Notes: a model not told the origin generated them from the letters alone. A DNA stretch of 64,000 nt from JAKVBH01 sp049800955 (GCF_049800955.1 NZ_JBNAGA010000001.1:1054001-1118000), one strand, 5' to 3'. Counted from the stretch's first letter, positions 1-8,063 are shown. Numbers and translations: made by a program.

Positions 1-36
1 TTTGCGCTCTTCGATAAAGGGAATTTGCCAGATCAT
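1..36 (-). CDS. Possible 5' end of a gene running off the left edge
   Basis: Reading leftwards from an ATG at 36 gives twelve open codons (M-I-W-Q-I-P-F-I-E-E-R-K) to the edge, with an AAGG about five bases upstream of the start. The position, downstream of the homogentisate genes on the same strand, would suit a further catabolic gene such as a flavin monooxygenase, whose family often begins with a short Q-x-P segment, but twelve residues cannot establish this. Treat it as a candidate only. Confidence 0.25.
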   Translation of the reverse strand, partial: MIWQIPFIEERK

Positions 37-46
37 CGCGCCTTGG

Positions 47-299
47 TCCGAACAGCACCGCAGGTGCCGGACCAGCGCTGACCCGCCCGCACGGGGCAGC
101 GCTTTGGTAACGTTCGCGCGTCGGTCAACTGGCGCGATGGCTTGGTTGGGATAAAGTGCGTCGAATAACAATGGCGGCGCTCCCCCGCGGGTCAGCACTG
201 GCCCGCCGCTGCGGGGGGTGCGCTCCGTGGTTGGGGATCGGCCCGAATAGCGCCACCGGTGCCGGCTCAGCGCTGGCCCGCCGCTGCTCGCGGTGTGCT
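47..299. repeat. Three imperfect GC-rich repeat units
   Basis: Three related blocks lie at about 47-103, 191-224 and 241-299. The first and third both contain CCGAA-AG-CACC/GCCACC, a GGTGCCGG core and CAGCGCTG-CCCGCC; the second keeps the CAGC-CTGGCCCGCC-GCTG part. They fill the intergenic stretch downstream of the MBL-fold gene. No convincing gene is seen between 37 and 317 apart from frames that mirror the GC-rich repeats. Spacing is irregular and the units are divergent, so this is not a CRISPR array. Function unknown. Confidence 0.45.
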
Positions 300-317
300 G
301 GAGGGCGGGGTATGAAC

Positions 318-1268
318 TCATCCCTGCAGCGCCTCCCACATCTCGATGTCGCGTTTGTCAGTCCAGATGCGGGGATGGGCGATGCCGCGGGCCTCGTCAT
401 AGGCGCGGGAGACGTTGAAGGGCAGGCAGTGCTCGTAGATGGCGTACTCCTTGAACTTGGGATCGCAGCTCTCGCGCACGGCGTCCCATGCCTCTTTGAG
501 TGATCCGCCACGGGCGGCCACGCGGGCGGCGGGGCGGTAGGTGCTCTCGACGAAGTCGCGGGTGCTCTCGATCGCGCGCTCCACGGCCGCTTTGCCCACC
601 AGCGCGCCGCCGCGCCCGGGCGCGATGGCATCCACGTCATAGGCGCGGATCGCGTCGAGCGTGCCGCCCCATTCGTTGAAGTATCCGTCGCCGCAATAGC
701 AGGCGGAGTGATCTTCCACGATGTCGCCGGTGAACATCACGTTCTGGTCGGGCACATGGATCACCGCGTCACCAGCTGTATGGGCGCGGCCCAGATGTTT
801 GATGTCGATCCGGCGGGAGCCGAGATAGATCGTCATCGCGTCCGAGAAGGTCGTGGTGGGCCATGTCAGGCCGGGGATGCTCTCATGGCCTTCGAAGAGG
901 CGGGGGAAGCGCTGGAATTCGCTGTCCCAGTCCTCCTGACCCCGCTCGGCCACCATGCCGCGCGCGACGTCCGACATGATGATCTGATCCGCGCCATAGG
1001 CGGATGCGCCCAGCACGCGCACGGCGTGATAATGGGTCAGCACCAGATGGGTGATGGGTTTGTCGGTCACCGAGCGGACCTTCTCGATCACTTTATGGGC
1101 GAGGCGCGGCGTGGCTTGTGCCTCGACGATCATGACGCTGTCGTCGCCGATGATCACGCCGGAATTGGGATCGCCCTCGGCGGTAAAGGCCCAGAGCCCG
1201 TCGCCGATCTCGTCGAAGGTGATCGTTTTTTCTGTGAGGTCTCCCTGGGAGGCGAAGGCTTTGGCCAT
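318..1268 (-). CDS. MBL-fold metallo-hydrolase with a single intact metal site
   Basis: This 316-residue protein has the metallo-beta-lactamase fold: the H-x-H-x-D-H motif region is at residues 79-84, a GRAHTAGD segment holds H163, and FTGD holds D182. The usual binuclear set is incomplete. H79, H81 and H163 (site 1) are kept, but the aspartate and histidine of the second half are V83 and R84, and the PGHG histidine is R219, so site 2 ligands are lost. Family members hydrolyse thioesters, lactones and similar substrates; the substrate here is not known. It sits 57 bases after fahA on the same strand, so a role in aromatic amino acid catabolism is inferred from context. The start gives a weak ribosome site. 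Confidence 0.8.
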   Translation of the reverse strand: MAKAFASQGDLTEKTITFDEIGDGLWAFTAEGDPNSGVIIGDDSVMIVEAQATPRLAHKVIEKVRSVTDKPITHLVLTHYHAVRVLGASAYGADQIIMSDVARGMVAERGQEDWDSEFQRFPRLFEGHESIPGLTWPTTTFSDAMTIYLGSRRIDIKHLGRAHTAGDAVIHVPDQNVMFTGDIVEDHSACYCGDGYFNEWGGTLDAIRAYDVDAIAPGRGGALVGKAAVERAIESTRDFVESTYRPAARVAARGGSLKEAWDAVRESCDPKFKEYAIYEHCLPFNVSRAYDEARGIAHPRIWTDKRDIEMWEALQG

Positions 1269-1300
1269 TATGTGTGTCCGTCTTTTGTTGCGCGCGGACC

Positions 1301-1346
1301 GGGGCTCTGCCCCGGACCCCGGAGTTTATGGGGCAAGATGAAGGGG
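1301..1346 (+). repeat. Composite intergenic repeat, copy A
   Basis: A GGGG-CTCTG-CCCC hairpin (1301-1313) is followed by a conserved tail, CCCCGGAGTTTATGG then CAAGATGAAGG (1317-1344). The same arrangement recurs at 5476-5539 (reverse) and 24227-24290. Here the tail overlaps the last codons and stop of fahA, so the repeat supplies the fahA C-terminus (H-L-A-P-stop). Confidence 0.7.
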
Positions 1347-2576
1347 GGCTGCGGGTTTGAGTGTGCCTGTGGCGGTGCCGAAGCTGATCTTGTGGGATTG
1401 GCCTTGGGCCACGGCGGTGAGGGTGAGTGTGTCGCCATCCTCCAGAAAGGTGCGTGTGGTGCCGTCGTTTAGCGTGATGGGATCGCGGCCGCCCCATGTG
1501 CGCTCCAGCAGGCAGCCCCGGCTTTCGGGCGTGGGGCCGGAGATCGTCCCGGAGCCCAGCAGATCGCCGGTGCGCATGGGGCAGCCGGAGGAGGCGTGGT
1601 GGACCAGCTGTTGGGGGGCGGAATAGTAGAGCTCTGCGGTGTTGGTGCGGGTGATCTCGGTCTCGTTGAGTTCCGCCGTGACGTTGATGTTGAGATGCAT
1701 GGCGGTTGTATCCGCGAGATGGGGCAGCAGGGGCGTCTGGCGCGCAGGCGCGTTCGTCCGGAAGGGGGCGAGGGCTGCGGCGGGCACGATCCAGGGGCTG
1801 ATGGTTGTTGCGGTCGCCTTGGACTGAAAGGGGCCCAGCGGCTGGTATTCCCAGGCCTGGATATCGCGGGCGGACCAATCGTTGAGCAGCACATAGCCGA
1901 AGATGTGGTCTTCGGCCTCCTGCATCGTCAGCGGGCCTTGGAAGGCCGTGCCGACGATGGCGCCCAGCTCCAGCTCGAAATCAAAGCGCTGGGAGGGGGC
2001 GAAGCGGGGCTGCGTGTCGTCCGGGGCTTTGAGTTGGCCGTGGGGGCGGTGAATGTCTGTTCCGGAGACCACGACGGAGGAGGCGCGCCCGTTGTAGCCG
2101 ATGGGCATATGCAGCCAATTGGGGGGCAGGGCATTTTCCGGTCCGCGAAACATCGTGCCCACGTTATGGGCATGGTGGTAGGCGGCGTAGAAATCTGTGA
2201 ACTCCGCCACGCGCAGGGGCAGGTGAAGCCGGGCTTTACGCAGGGGCACCGAATGGGTGATGAGCGCGTTTTGCACGGGCTCGGGTGCGCCTGCGCTGAG
2301 CATCTCCTGCAAGGCGGCGCGATAGGCGGCCCAGGCCTCCGGGCCGAGCTCCATGAAATCATTCCAGTAAGGCGCATCAAGCACATCGGCCGCCGGATCC
2401 GCGCGCAAGATGCCAGCCGCTTCGAGCCCGGTCATATCGAAGATCCGATCCCCGACCGCCACGCCACAGCGCAGCTCCCCTTCACCTACGGAGAAGACAC
2501 CATAGGGCAGGTTGTTGAGGGGAAAGCCCCCCTCGGGGTCATTGGCGCTCTCCAGCCAGCTGCGGATCAAAGGCAT
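1326..2576 (-). CDS. fahA: Fumarylacetoacetase
   Basis: FahA catalyses the last step of homogentisate breakdown, splitting fumarylacetoacetate into fumarate and acetoacetate in the cytoplasm. The 416-residue product has the family N-terminus with LPYGVFSV, the metal-binding segment FELELGAIVG, and NDWSARDIQAWEY followed by the substrate-loop lysine in GPFQSKA. I chose the ATG at 2576 rather than one nine codons upstream because it matches the family start (MPLIRSW) and has AAGGA at proper spacing. It starts one base after the stop of the small membrane ORF and follows hmgA. The last codons lie inside an intergenic repeat element, so the C-terminus is not ancestral sequence. Confidence 0.95.
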   Translation of the reverse strand: MPLIRSWLESANDPEGGFPLNNLPYGVFSVGEGELRCGVAVGDRIFDMTGLEAAGILRADPAADVLDAPYWNDFMELGPEAWAAYRAALQEMLSAGAPEPVQNALITHSVPLRKARLHLPLRVAEFTDFYAAYHHAHNVGTMFRGPENALPPNWLHMPIGYNGRASSVVVSGTDIHRPHGQLKAPDDTQPRFAPSQRFDFELELGAIVGTAFQGPLTMQEAEDHIFGYVLLNDWSARDIQAWEYQPLGPFQSKATATTISPWIVPAAALAPFRTNAPARQTPLLPHLADTTAMHLNINVTAELNETEITRTNTAELYYSAPQQLVHHASSGCPMRTGDLLGSGTISGPTPESRGCLLERTWGGRDPITLNDGTTRTFLEDGDTLTLTAVAQGQSHKISFGTATGTLKPAAPLHLAP

Positions 2577-2577
2577 G

Positions 2578-2691
2578 TCATTCGTCCTTGCCGCGCTGTC
2601 CATCGCGCTTTTTCTTTTGCGCGCGGCGGATCACGAAGAACAGGACGGCCATCACCACCACCCAGAAGATCAGATCAAGAAAGGCTTCCAT
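2578..2691 (-). CDS. Small membrane protein, 37 residues, inside the hmg operon
   Basis: A short frame between hmgA and fahA starts with ATG at 2691, six bases after a strong GGGGAG ribosome site, and ends at a TGA one base before the fahA start. The product has one hydrophobic helix (about residues 4-21, rich in V, L, F, W) and a highly basic C-terminal tail (RRAQKKKRD then GQRGKDE), the layout of a single-pass inner-membrane protein with the tail in the cytoplasm. I recognise no family. The good ribosome site, correct spacing and near-overlap with fahA argue that it is a translated, coupled gene rather than chance. Confidence 0.65.
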   Translation of the reverse strand: MEAFLDLIFWVVVMAVLFFVIRRAQKKKRDGQRGKDE

Positions 2692-2748
2692 GAAAGCTCC
2701 CCGAAAGTCAGGCGCATTGCTGCGCGCAGGATAGGTTGCGCGCCGCGC

Positions 2749-4104
2749 TTACTTTTTGCCCGGTGTGCCGTCAAATTTCTTCTCCAGCGAGGTCCAGCAG
2801 TCAATGTAATCTTCCTGCAGGGGGGCCTCTTCGGCTGCAAATCGTGTCAGATGCTGGGGAAAGCGGGTCTCGAACATGAACGACATGGTCTGATCGAGCT
2901 TGTCGGGGCCGAGATTGGCATTCGAGGCCTTCTCAAAGGCCTCCCGGTCCGGGCCATGGGGCAGCATCATGTTGTGCAGGCTGACCCCGCCCGGGACAAA
3001 CCCCTGCGGCTTGGCATCATACTGGCCATAGATGTTGCCCATGAGCTCGGACATGATGTTCTTGTGATACCATGGCGGGCGGAAGGTATCCTCGGCGACC
3101 ATCCAGCGCTCGCGAAAGAGAACAAAATCGATATTGGCCACGCCCGGCTGCCCGCCCGGCGCTGTCAGAACGGTGAAGATTGAAGGATCCGGGTGATCAA
3201 AGAGGATCGCCCCCACCGGGCAATAGGTCGTGAGGTCATATTTGCAGGGCGCGTAATTGCCATGCCAGGCCACGACATCCAGCGGCGAGTGGCCGATCCG
3301 GGTCTCGTGAAACTGCCCGCACCACTTGATCGTCACGGTCGAGGGCGCGTCCCGATCCTCAAAGGCCGCCACGGGCGTTTTGAAATCGCGCGGATTGGCC
3401 ATGCAATTGGCGCCGATGGGCCCGCGTCCGGGCAGCTCGAACTTTTGTCCGTAATTCTCGCAGACAAAGCCCCGGCACGGCCCCTCCAACACCTCTACCC
3501 GGTAGACCAGCCCGCGCGGCAGGATCGCAATCTCGCGCGGGGCGACGTCGATCACCCCAAGCTCGGTGCAAAACCTCAGTTGCCCCTCCTGCGGCACCAC
3601 AAGCATCTCGGAATCCGCCGAATAGAAATAGCTGTCCTCCATGCTGTCGGTGACCAGATAGATGTGGCTTGCCATGCCCACTTGTGTGTTTACATCGCCT
3701 GCCGTGGTCATCGTGCGCATGCCAGTGAGCCAGGTCAGCGGCGTGTCCGAATGCGGGACCGGGTCCCAGCGGTATTGGCCCAGCGACGTGACGTCTTCCA
3801 CAACATGCGGTGCAGAGCGCCAATACGGCAGATCAATCCGCGAGAACCGGTGCGTATGTTTGACCGAAGGGCGGATGCGGTAACACCATGTCCGCTCCGG
3901 GCGCACATCGGTGAAGGCCGTGCCGGAGAGCTGCTCGCCGTAAAGCCCGTAGTTGCATTTCTGAGGCGAGTTCATGCCCTGAGGCAGCGCGCCGGGCAGG
4001 GCTTCGGTCTCAAAATCATTGCCAAAACCGGGCATATACCCCTCATGAGGGCCGGAGGCGCTGGGCGCGCGGGTCAGACCGGAAAAGCTCTCATGTTGGC
4101 GCAT
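2749..4104 (-). CDS. hmgA: Homogentisate 1,2-dioxygenase
   Basis: HmgA opens the aromatic ring of homogentisate to give maleylacetoacetate, using one Fe(II). The 451-residue length is normal. The family N-terminus YMPGFGNDFETEALPGALP is present, and the iron ligands can be placed as H347 and E353 (H-x5-E in WYHKNIMSE) and H383 (MLPHGPD). The start has AAGGGA at good spacing. It is the first gene of a minus-strand operon with the small membrane ORF, fahA and the MBL-fold gene, and it diverges from the MarR gene, which shares its promoter region. Maleylacetoacetate isomerase was not seen in the window and may lie past the left edge. Confidence 0.97.
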   Translation of the reverse strand: MRQHESFSGLTRAPSASGPHEGYMPGFGNDFETEALPGALPQGMNSPQKCNYGLYGEQLSGTAFTDVRPERTWCYRIRPSVKHTHRFSRIDLPYWRSAPHVVEDVTSLGQYRWDPVPHSDTPLTWLTGMRTMTTAGDVNTQVGMASHIYLVTDSMEDSYFYSADSEMLVVPQEGQLRFCTELGVIDVAPREIAILPRGLVYRVEVLEGPCRGFVCENYGQKFELPGRGPIGANCMANPRDFKTPVAAFEDRDAPSTVTIKWCGQFHETRIGHSPLDVVAWHGNYAPCKYDLTTYCPVGAILFDHPDPSIFTVLTAPGGQPGVANIDFVLFRERWMVAEDTFRPPWYHKNIMSELMGNIYGQYDAKPQGFVPGGVSLHNMMLPHGPDREAFEKASNANLGPDKLDQTMSFMFETRFPQHLTRFAAEEAPLQEDYIDCWTSLEKKFDGTPGKK

Positions 4105-4139
4105 GGCACATCTCCCTTGAGGCGTTTCCTGTTGGAGTA

Positions 4140-4159
4140 TTAGTTGGTTTTGTAACTAA
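4140..4159. promoter_or_regulatory. Candidate MarR operator between hmgA and marR
   Basis: A 20-base imperfect palindrome has arms TTAGTT (4140-4145) and AACTAA (4154-4159) around eight bases. It lies in the A+T-richer 75-base region shared by hmgA and the divergent MarR gene, only about 20 bases before the MarR start. MarR proteins commonly bind such palindromes, so control of hmgA plus autoregulation is inferred. Confidence 0.5.
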
Positions 4160-4179
4160 CAACCAGTAAAGTTGTATCC

Positions 4180-4614
4180 ATGACACATCTTGAACCCTTC
4201 ACCCTGAACAGTTTCACGCCCTACCTCCTTAATATCGCCGCAGAGCACACCAGCCTCGCGTTTCAGCCCGCCTACAAGGAGCGCTACGGCATGCTGCGCA
4301 CGGAATGGCGCGTGCTGTTTCATTTGGGCCAGCGGGGTGAGATGACCGCTAAACAGATCTGCACCGAGGCCCGCATACACAAGACCAAGGTCAGCCGGGC
4401 GGTGGCAGCTCTCCAGGCCAAACGGTTTCTGACCCGCCAGACACAGGAGACCGACCGGCGCTTGGAGATCCTCAGCCTGACCGCGCAGGGGCGGGCGGCC
4501 TTCGATGATCTGTGCCGCGTGGCGCAGGCGTTTGACGACAGGCTCATGGCGCGGATCCCTGAGGCGGATCGCGCGGTGCTGAAACGTTGCCTGGCACAGC
4601 TGGCTGACCTTTAG
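4180..4614 (+). CDS. MarR-family transcriptional regulator of the homogentisate operon
   Basis: The 144-residue protein has a winged helix: an alpha-helical N-terminus, the helix-turn-helix around residues 63-95 (MTAKQICTEARIHKTKVSRAV) and the wing with the typical DRR signature (QETDRRLEILSL). MarR proteins are usually dimeric repressors released by small aromatic ligands. It is transcribed away from hmgA with a palindrome between them, so the likely effector is homogentisate or a related acid; that is inference. The ribosome site before the ATG is weak. Its stop overlaps the end of the convergent alpha/beta hydrolase gene by four bases. Confidence 0.88.
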   Translation: MTHLEPFTLNSFTPYLLNIAAEHTSLAFQPAYKERYGMLRTEWRVLFHLGQRGEMTAKQICTEARIHKTKVSRAVAALQAKRFLTRQTQETDRRLEILSLTAQGRAAFDDLCRVAQAFDDRLMARIPEADRAVLKRCLAQLADL

Positions 4615-5489
4615 GGCTGCCGCCGGTCGGGGTGAGGTAGAAAGTCCAGAAGCGCCGCTGCGGTCTCGCGCGGATGTGTGTCCGGGAAGAAATGCCCCCC
4701 GGGCACAGCGCGGGCCTGCATCTGCGCCAGCCGGTCTTGCCAACAGGCGCCCACATCATAGGCCTCAGCCATCAACCCCTCCGCGCCATAAAGAACAAGC
4801 GCGGGACAGGGGACGCGCCGATCCAGATCCTCCGCATCATGACCCATATCGAGATCAATCGCCGCGCGGTAATCATCGCACATCGAGGCAATGACCTCGG
4901 GCTTGCGCCAATGGCTGCGATAAATCTCCAAGGCCTCCGCATCAAAAGCCGCCAACCCGTCCTTGCCCCAGCCGGTGAGGCAGCTCTCATAATAGGTGTC
5001 GGGATCCAACCCGATCATATGCTCGGGCAGCCCCCCGCGCTGGGCGAGAAAGAACCAATGGTAATAAGCCCGCGCCACGTCATGGCGCAGCTCACTGAGC
5101 AACAGATGCGTCGGCACGATATCCATCAGCGTGAGCGAGGCCACAGCCGCGCCATGATCCAAGGTCAACCGGTGGGCCACACGCCCGCCGCGATCATGAC
5201 CCACCAGATGAAACCGCTCAAAGCCCAGATGCGCCATCAACGCCACCTGATCCGCCGCCATCTCCCGAAAGGACATCGCAGACACACCACCCGCGCAGAG
5301 GCTCTCCCCATAGCCGCGCAAATCCGCCGTCACACAGGTAAACCGCTCTACAAGAGGTGGCAAAATCCCATGCCACATGGCCCGACATTGCGGAAACCCG
5401 TGCAACAGCAAAACCGGCGGCCCATCCCCTGCAATATCATAGGCAATGACCTGACCATCCCGCTCAAACCTGTCGCTTCTTTTGTCCAT
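4611..5489 (-). CDS. Alpha/beta hydrolase, fluoroacetate/haloacetate dehalogenase type
   Basis: The 292-residue protein has the alpha/beta-hydrolase fold: oxyanion motif LLHGFPQ (28-34), nucleophile elbow GHDRGG with D99, and catalytic H266. Compared from memory with the fluoroacetate dehalogenase RPA1163, every active-site residue has a counterpart at near-constant spacing: D99, R100, R103, D123, H144, W145, W174, Y207, H266. Such enzymes displace halide from haloacetates through an aspartyl ester. Other defluorinase-like or epoxide hydrolases share part of the set, so the substrate needs testing. The first codons (MDKRS) and the ribosome site come from an intergenic repeat. The gene converges on and overlaps the MarR gene. 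Confidence 0.8.
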   Translation of the reverse strand: MDKRSDRFERDGQVIAYDIAGDGPPVLLLHGFPQCRAMWHGILPPLVERFTCVTADLRGYGESLCAGGVSAMSFREMAADQVALMAHLGFERFHLVGHDRGGRVAHRLTLDHGAAVASLTLMDIVPTHLLLSELRHDVARAYYHWFFLAQRGGLPEHMIGLDPDTYYESCLTGWGKDGLAAFDAEALEIYRSHWRKPEVIASMCDDYRAAIDLDMGHDAEDLDRRVPCPALVLYGAEGLMAEAYDVGACWQDRLAQMQARAVPGGHFFPDTHPRETAAALLDFLPHPDRRQP

Positions 5490-5539
5490 AAATACCTCGG
5501 GGAGGGCGCAAACCCTGTTTGTGACCGGGGCAGAGCCCC
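5476..5539 (-). repeat. Composite intergenic repeat, copy B
   Basis: On the minus strand a GGGG-CTCTG-CCCC hairpin (5527-5539) is followed by CCCCGAGGTATTTATGG and ACAAAAGAAG (5476-5502), a variant of the tail seen at 1317-1344 and 24259-24288. The ATG within the tail is used as start codon of the alpha/beta hydrolase and the GAGG as its ribosome site. Confidence 0.65.
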
Positions 5540-5591
5540 AATAGGCCCGGCGCCCAGCCGGGCTGATCCAGTGCGCGCAAAGCGCGCTCCT

Positions 5592-6968
5592 TTAAGTCAT
5601 CGCGTCCAGTATTCGGGCCCAGCTGCGGATACCCTTATGGAAACTCTCCATGTCGTATTTCTCGTTGGGCGAGTGGATCTGGTCGTCGTCCTTGCCGAAG
5701 CCCACGAGCATCGCATCCGTGCCCAGGATCTCTTTGAAATGGCCGGCAATGGGGATCGAGCCGCCGCAGCCCGCAAAGGCGGCCGCTTCGCCCCATTCCG
5801 CCCCGAGCGCGCGCCGCGCGGCTTCAAAGGCGGGGTGGGACACGGACATCTGGCTGGCCGGTCCCGCACCATGCTCGGCGAAACTGACCTCGCAATCCCC
5901 GGGCACCATGGCGCGCACCATCTCACGGAAGCTCTCGCGTATCGCGAGCGGGTCCTGCGTGCCCACCAGCCGGAAGGAGATCTTGGCCGAGGCCACCGAG
6001 GGCAGCACGGTCTTGAAGCCTGCGCCGGTATAGCCGCCCTGGATCCCGTTGACCTCGCAAGTGGGGCGCGACCAGATCATCTCAAGCGGCGTGCGGTCCT
6101 GCTCGCCCGCAGGTTCCGAGAGGCCGACATCGCCCAGAAACGTGGCGTGATCAAAGGCCAGCGCCTGCCATTGCGCGGCGAGGTCCTCGTCGAGATCGGG
6201 CACGCCGTCGTAAAACCCCGGCACCGTGATCCGCCCCGTCTCATCATGCAGGCTGGCGATGATGCGGCTCAGCACCCGGATCGGGTTCATCGCCACGCCG
6301 CCATACATGCCCGAATGCAGGTCCTTGTTGGGCCCGGTGATCGTGATCTCCTCGCCCAAGAGCCCGCGCAGCTGGGTGATGATCGCGGGCGTTTTGGATT
6401 GAAACAGCCCCGTATCGCAGATCAGCGCCAGATCGCTTTTCAGCTCCGCCGCGTTCTCCTGCATGAAGGGCACGAGCGAGGGCGAGCCGCTCTCTTCCTC
6501 GCCCTCGAAGAAAAACGTGATCCGGCAGGGCAGGGCACCATGTACGGCCTTCCACGCCCGGCAGGCCTCCACGAAGGTCATCAACTGGCCCTTGTCGTCC
6601 GACGAACCGCGCCCGCGAATGACCGCGCCGGCCTCCGTCTCCTCAATGGCCGGATCAAAGGGATCACGATCCCAGAGCTCCAGCGGATCGACGGGCTGCA
6701 CATCATAATGGCCGTAAAAGAGCACATGCGGCGCGCCCTCGGGCCCGTCCACATGACCCACGACCATCGGATGGCCCGGCGTCTCGCGCTTTTCGGCTGC
6801 AATGCCCAGAGAGCCCAGATCAGCCACCAGCCAATCCGCCGCCGTCTGGCAATGATCGGCAAAGGCGGGATCGGTGGAGATCGAGGGAATGCGCAGCAAA
6901 TCCAGCAACCGCTCGGTGGCGGCGGGCAGGTCAGCGTCGATGCGGGCGAGAACTGTCTCAAGGGTCAT
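5592..6968 (-). CDS. M20-family dipeptidase/peptidase
   Basis: This zinc peptidase of the M20/M25/M40 group is 458 residues long from the ATG at 6968, which has GGGAG at good spacing; an upstream in-frame start would add 36 unrelated residues. Metal-site motifs are GHYDVQP (H87, D89), GSSDDKG (D114), the acidic EGEEESGS segment with the general-base glutamate near 147-148, and LICDTG. A dimerisation lid domain follows around residues 195-310. Members hydrolyse dipeptides or N-acyl amino acids in the cytoplasm; the exact substrate is not readable. It stands alone behind the repeat-linked alpha/beta hydrolase. Confidence 0.9.
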   Translation of the reverse strand: MTLETVLARIDADLPAATERLLDLLRIPSISTDPAFADHCQTAADWLVADLGSLGIAAEKRETPGHPMVVGHVDGPEGAPHVLFYGHYDVQPVDPLELWDRDPFDPAIEETEAGAVIRGRGSSDDKGQLMTFVEACRAWKAVHGALPCRITFFFEGEEESGSPSLVPFMQENAAELKSDLALICDTGLFQSKTPAIITQLRGLLGEEITITGPNKDLHSGMYGGVAMNPIRVLSRIIASLHDETGRITVPGFYDGVPDLDEDLAAQWQALAFDHATFLGDVGLSEPAGEQDRTPLEMIWSRPTCEVNGIQGGYTGAGFKTVLPSVASAKISFRLVGTQDPLAIRESFREMVRAMVPGDCEVSFAEHGAGPASQMSVSHPAFEAARRALGAEWGEAAAFAGCGGSIPIAGHFKEILGTDAMLVGFGKDDDQIHSPNEKYDMESFHKGIRSWARILDAMT

Positions 6969-7160
6969 GCAAATCTCCCGGATTGTGTTGATGCGCACCC
7001 TATCGCGCCATGGTCCGGTGTCCAGCAGACAGATTGGATACAATCTGGAAACGCTTTGTTTTCGAAGCCTGCACATACAGGCGCTTTGACGGCGGCGCGC
7101 CGGTGGTGTTAACCTTTTCGCATTATCGATTATTTTTGTTCATAGGGGGACATAGAACAC

Positions 7161-7805
7161 ATGAAACTAACACGTAAAACACTGGCCGCGGCCGCCATTA
7201 TGGTTGCACCGGGGATCGCAGCCGCGGGCCCGCTTTCCGCTGTAGAGGATGGGTTCACGATCCTTGACGGCGCCATCAAGGTCTCTGCATCGGGCGCCAC
7301 TGACTCCGGTGGTTTCGGCGGGCTTGAAAACCTGGTGGATGGCGATCTGTCGACCGGATTTCCCAATCTGGACAATGGCAATGTCCTGACGTTCAGCTTT
7401 GACGGAGGGATCACCAATGAGGCGGGTGCGGATTTTCTGATCATTGATGGACGCTACGATGCCGGGTTTATCTCGGTGACAGTGGGCGGCGGCAGCCTCG
7501 CCTTCGACGCAGATGATTTTTATGACACCGGCGTGGATGATGCCCTCGAAGACGCTATCTCCTCCTACACATATGACGTCTTTGCGCTCCTTGTAGATCT
7601 GTCGGATTTTGGCATTGCGGACGGCGCCAATGTCTCCGGTTTCTCGATGCAAACCCTCAGTGGCAGCGCATTTGATCCGATTGACGTAGCGGCAATCCGC
7701 GAGGGCGTTGTCACAGCGCCAGTGCCTCTGCCGGCTGGCCTGCCGCTCCTTTTGGGCGGTTTGGGCGCGCTGGGTCTGGCGCGCCGCAAACGCAAGACTG
7801 CCTGA
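7161..7805 (+). CDS. VPLPA-CTERM sorted exported protein
   Basis: The 214-residue protein has a signal peptide (about residues 1-23, ending GIAAAG) and a C-terminal VPLPA tail (188-214): VPLPAGLP, a glycine/leucine transmembrane stretch and a basic RRKRK end. In Rhodobacterales this tail is recognised by a dedicated exosortase that anchors or releases the protein at the envelope. The middle is acidic and rich in glycine and aspartate without a domain I can name. Upstream lie an AGGGGG ribosome site and a GTTAACC-containing, A+T-richer leader; a strong terminator follows. Two more proteins of this class are at 21445 and 23464. Confidence 0.85.
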   Translation: MKLTRKTLAAAAIMVAPGIAAAGPLSAVEDGFTILDGAIKVSASGATDSGGFGGLENLVDGDLSTGFPNLDNGNVLTFSFDGGITNEAGADFLIIDGRYDAGFISVTVGGGSLAFDADDFYDTGVDDALEDAISSYTYDVFALLVDLSDFGIADGANVSGFSMQTLSGSAFDPIDVAAIREGVVTAPVPLPAGLPLLLGGLGALGLARRKRKTA

Positions 7806-7832
7806 TCCAGACTTTCATCTTTTGCTAACCAG

Positions 7833-7861
7833 CCGCGCGGTACACCCGCGCGGTGTTTTTT
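7833..7861 (+). terminator. Rho-independent terminator after the VPLPA gene
   Basis: An eight-base perfect stem CCGCGCGG (7833-7840) and CCGCGCGG (7846-7853) around a five-base loop is followed by TGTTTTTTT. It lies about 30 bases after the stop at 7805. Confidence 0.85.
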
Positions 7862-7933
7862 ATGGTCCCCCTTCCTGATGGTTTGTCCCGCCTTGTCCGG
7901 GCAGGCGAAAAACCTGCGCCGGATTTATGCCTT

Positions 7934-7947
7934 TTGACACAGATCAA
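7934..7947 (+). promoter_or_regulatory. FnrL/FNR box upstream of hemA
   Basis: TTGAC-ACAG-ATCAA matches the FNR consensus TTGAT-N4-ATCAA with one difference. It lies about 117 bases before the hemA start. hemA of Rhodobacter is known to be under FnrL control, so oxygen-dependent haem regulation is a reasonable reading. Confidence 0.7.
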
Positions 7948-8063
7948 GGCTGCGACCGTTTATCCCCTTCAAAACCATTGTCAGGAATTCGAGCAACCTA
8001 TATCCATTCCAAAGCTTGAATGTGGTTGAAGTTGCTCTCGACCATGACATGAGGAGAGGCCAC

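Noticed and set aside
47..299. Repeats at the left edge as a CRISPR array
   Set aside because: Only three units, irregular spacing (about 140 and 50 bases), and high divergence; no spacers of equal length.
4674..7112. An 812-codon open frame on the plus strand
   Set aside because: It lies antisense to the alpha/beta hydrolase and M20 genes, has no ribosome site and no family; high GC keeps the opposite frame open.
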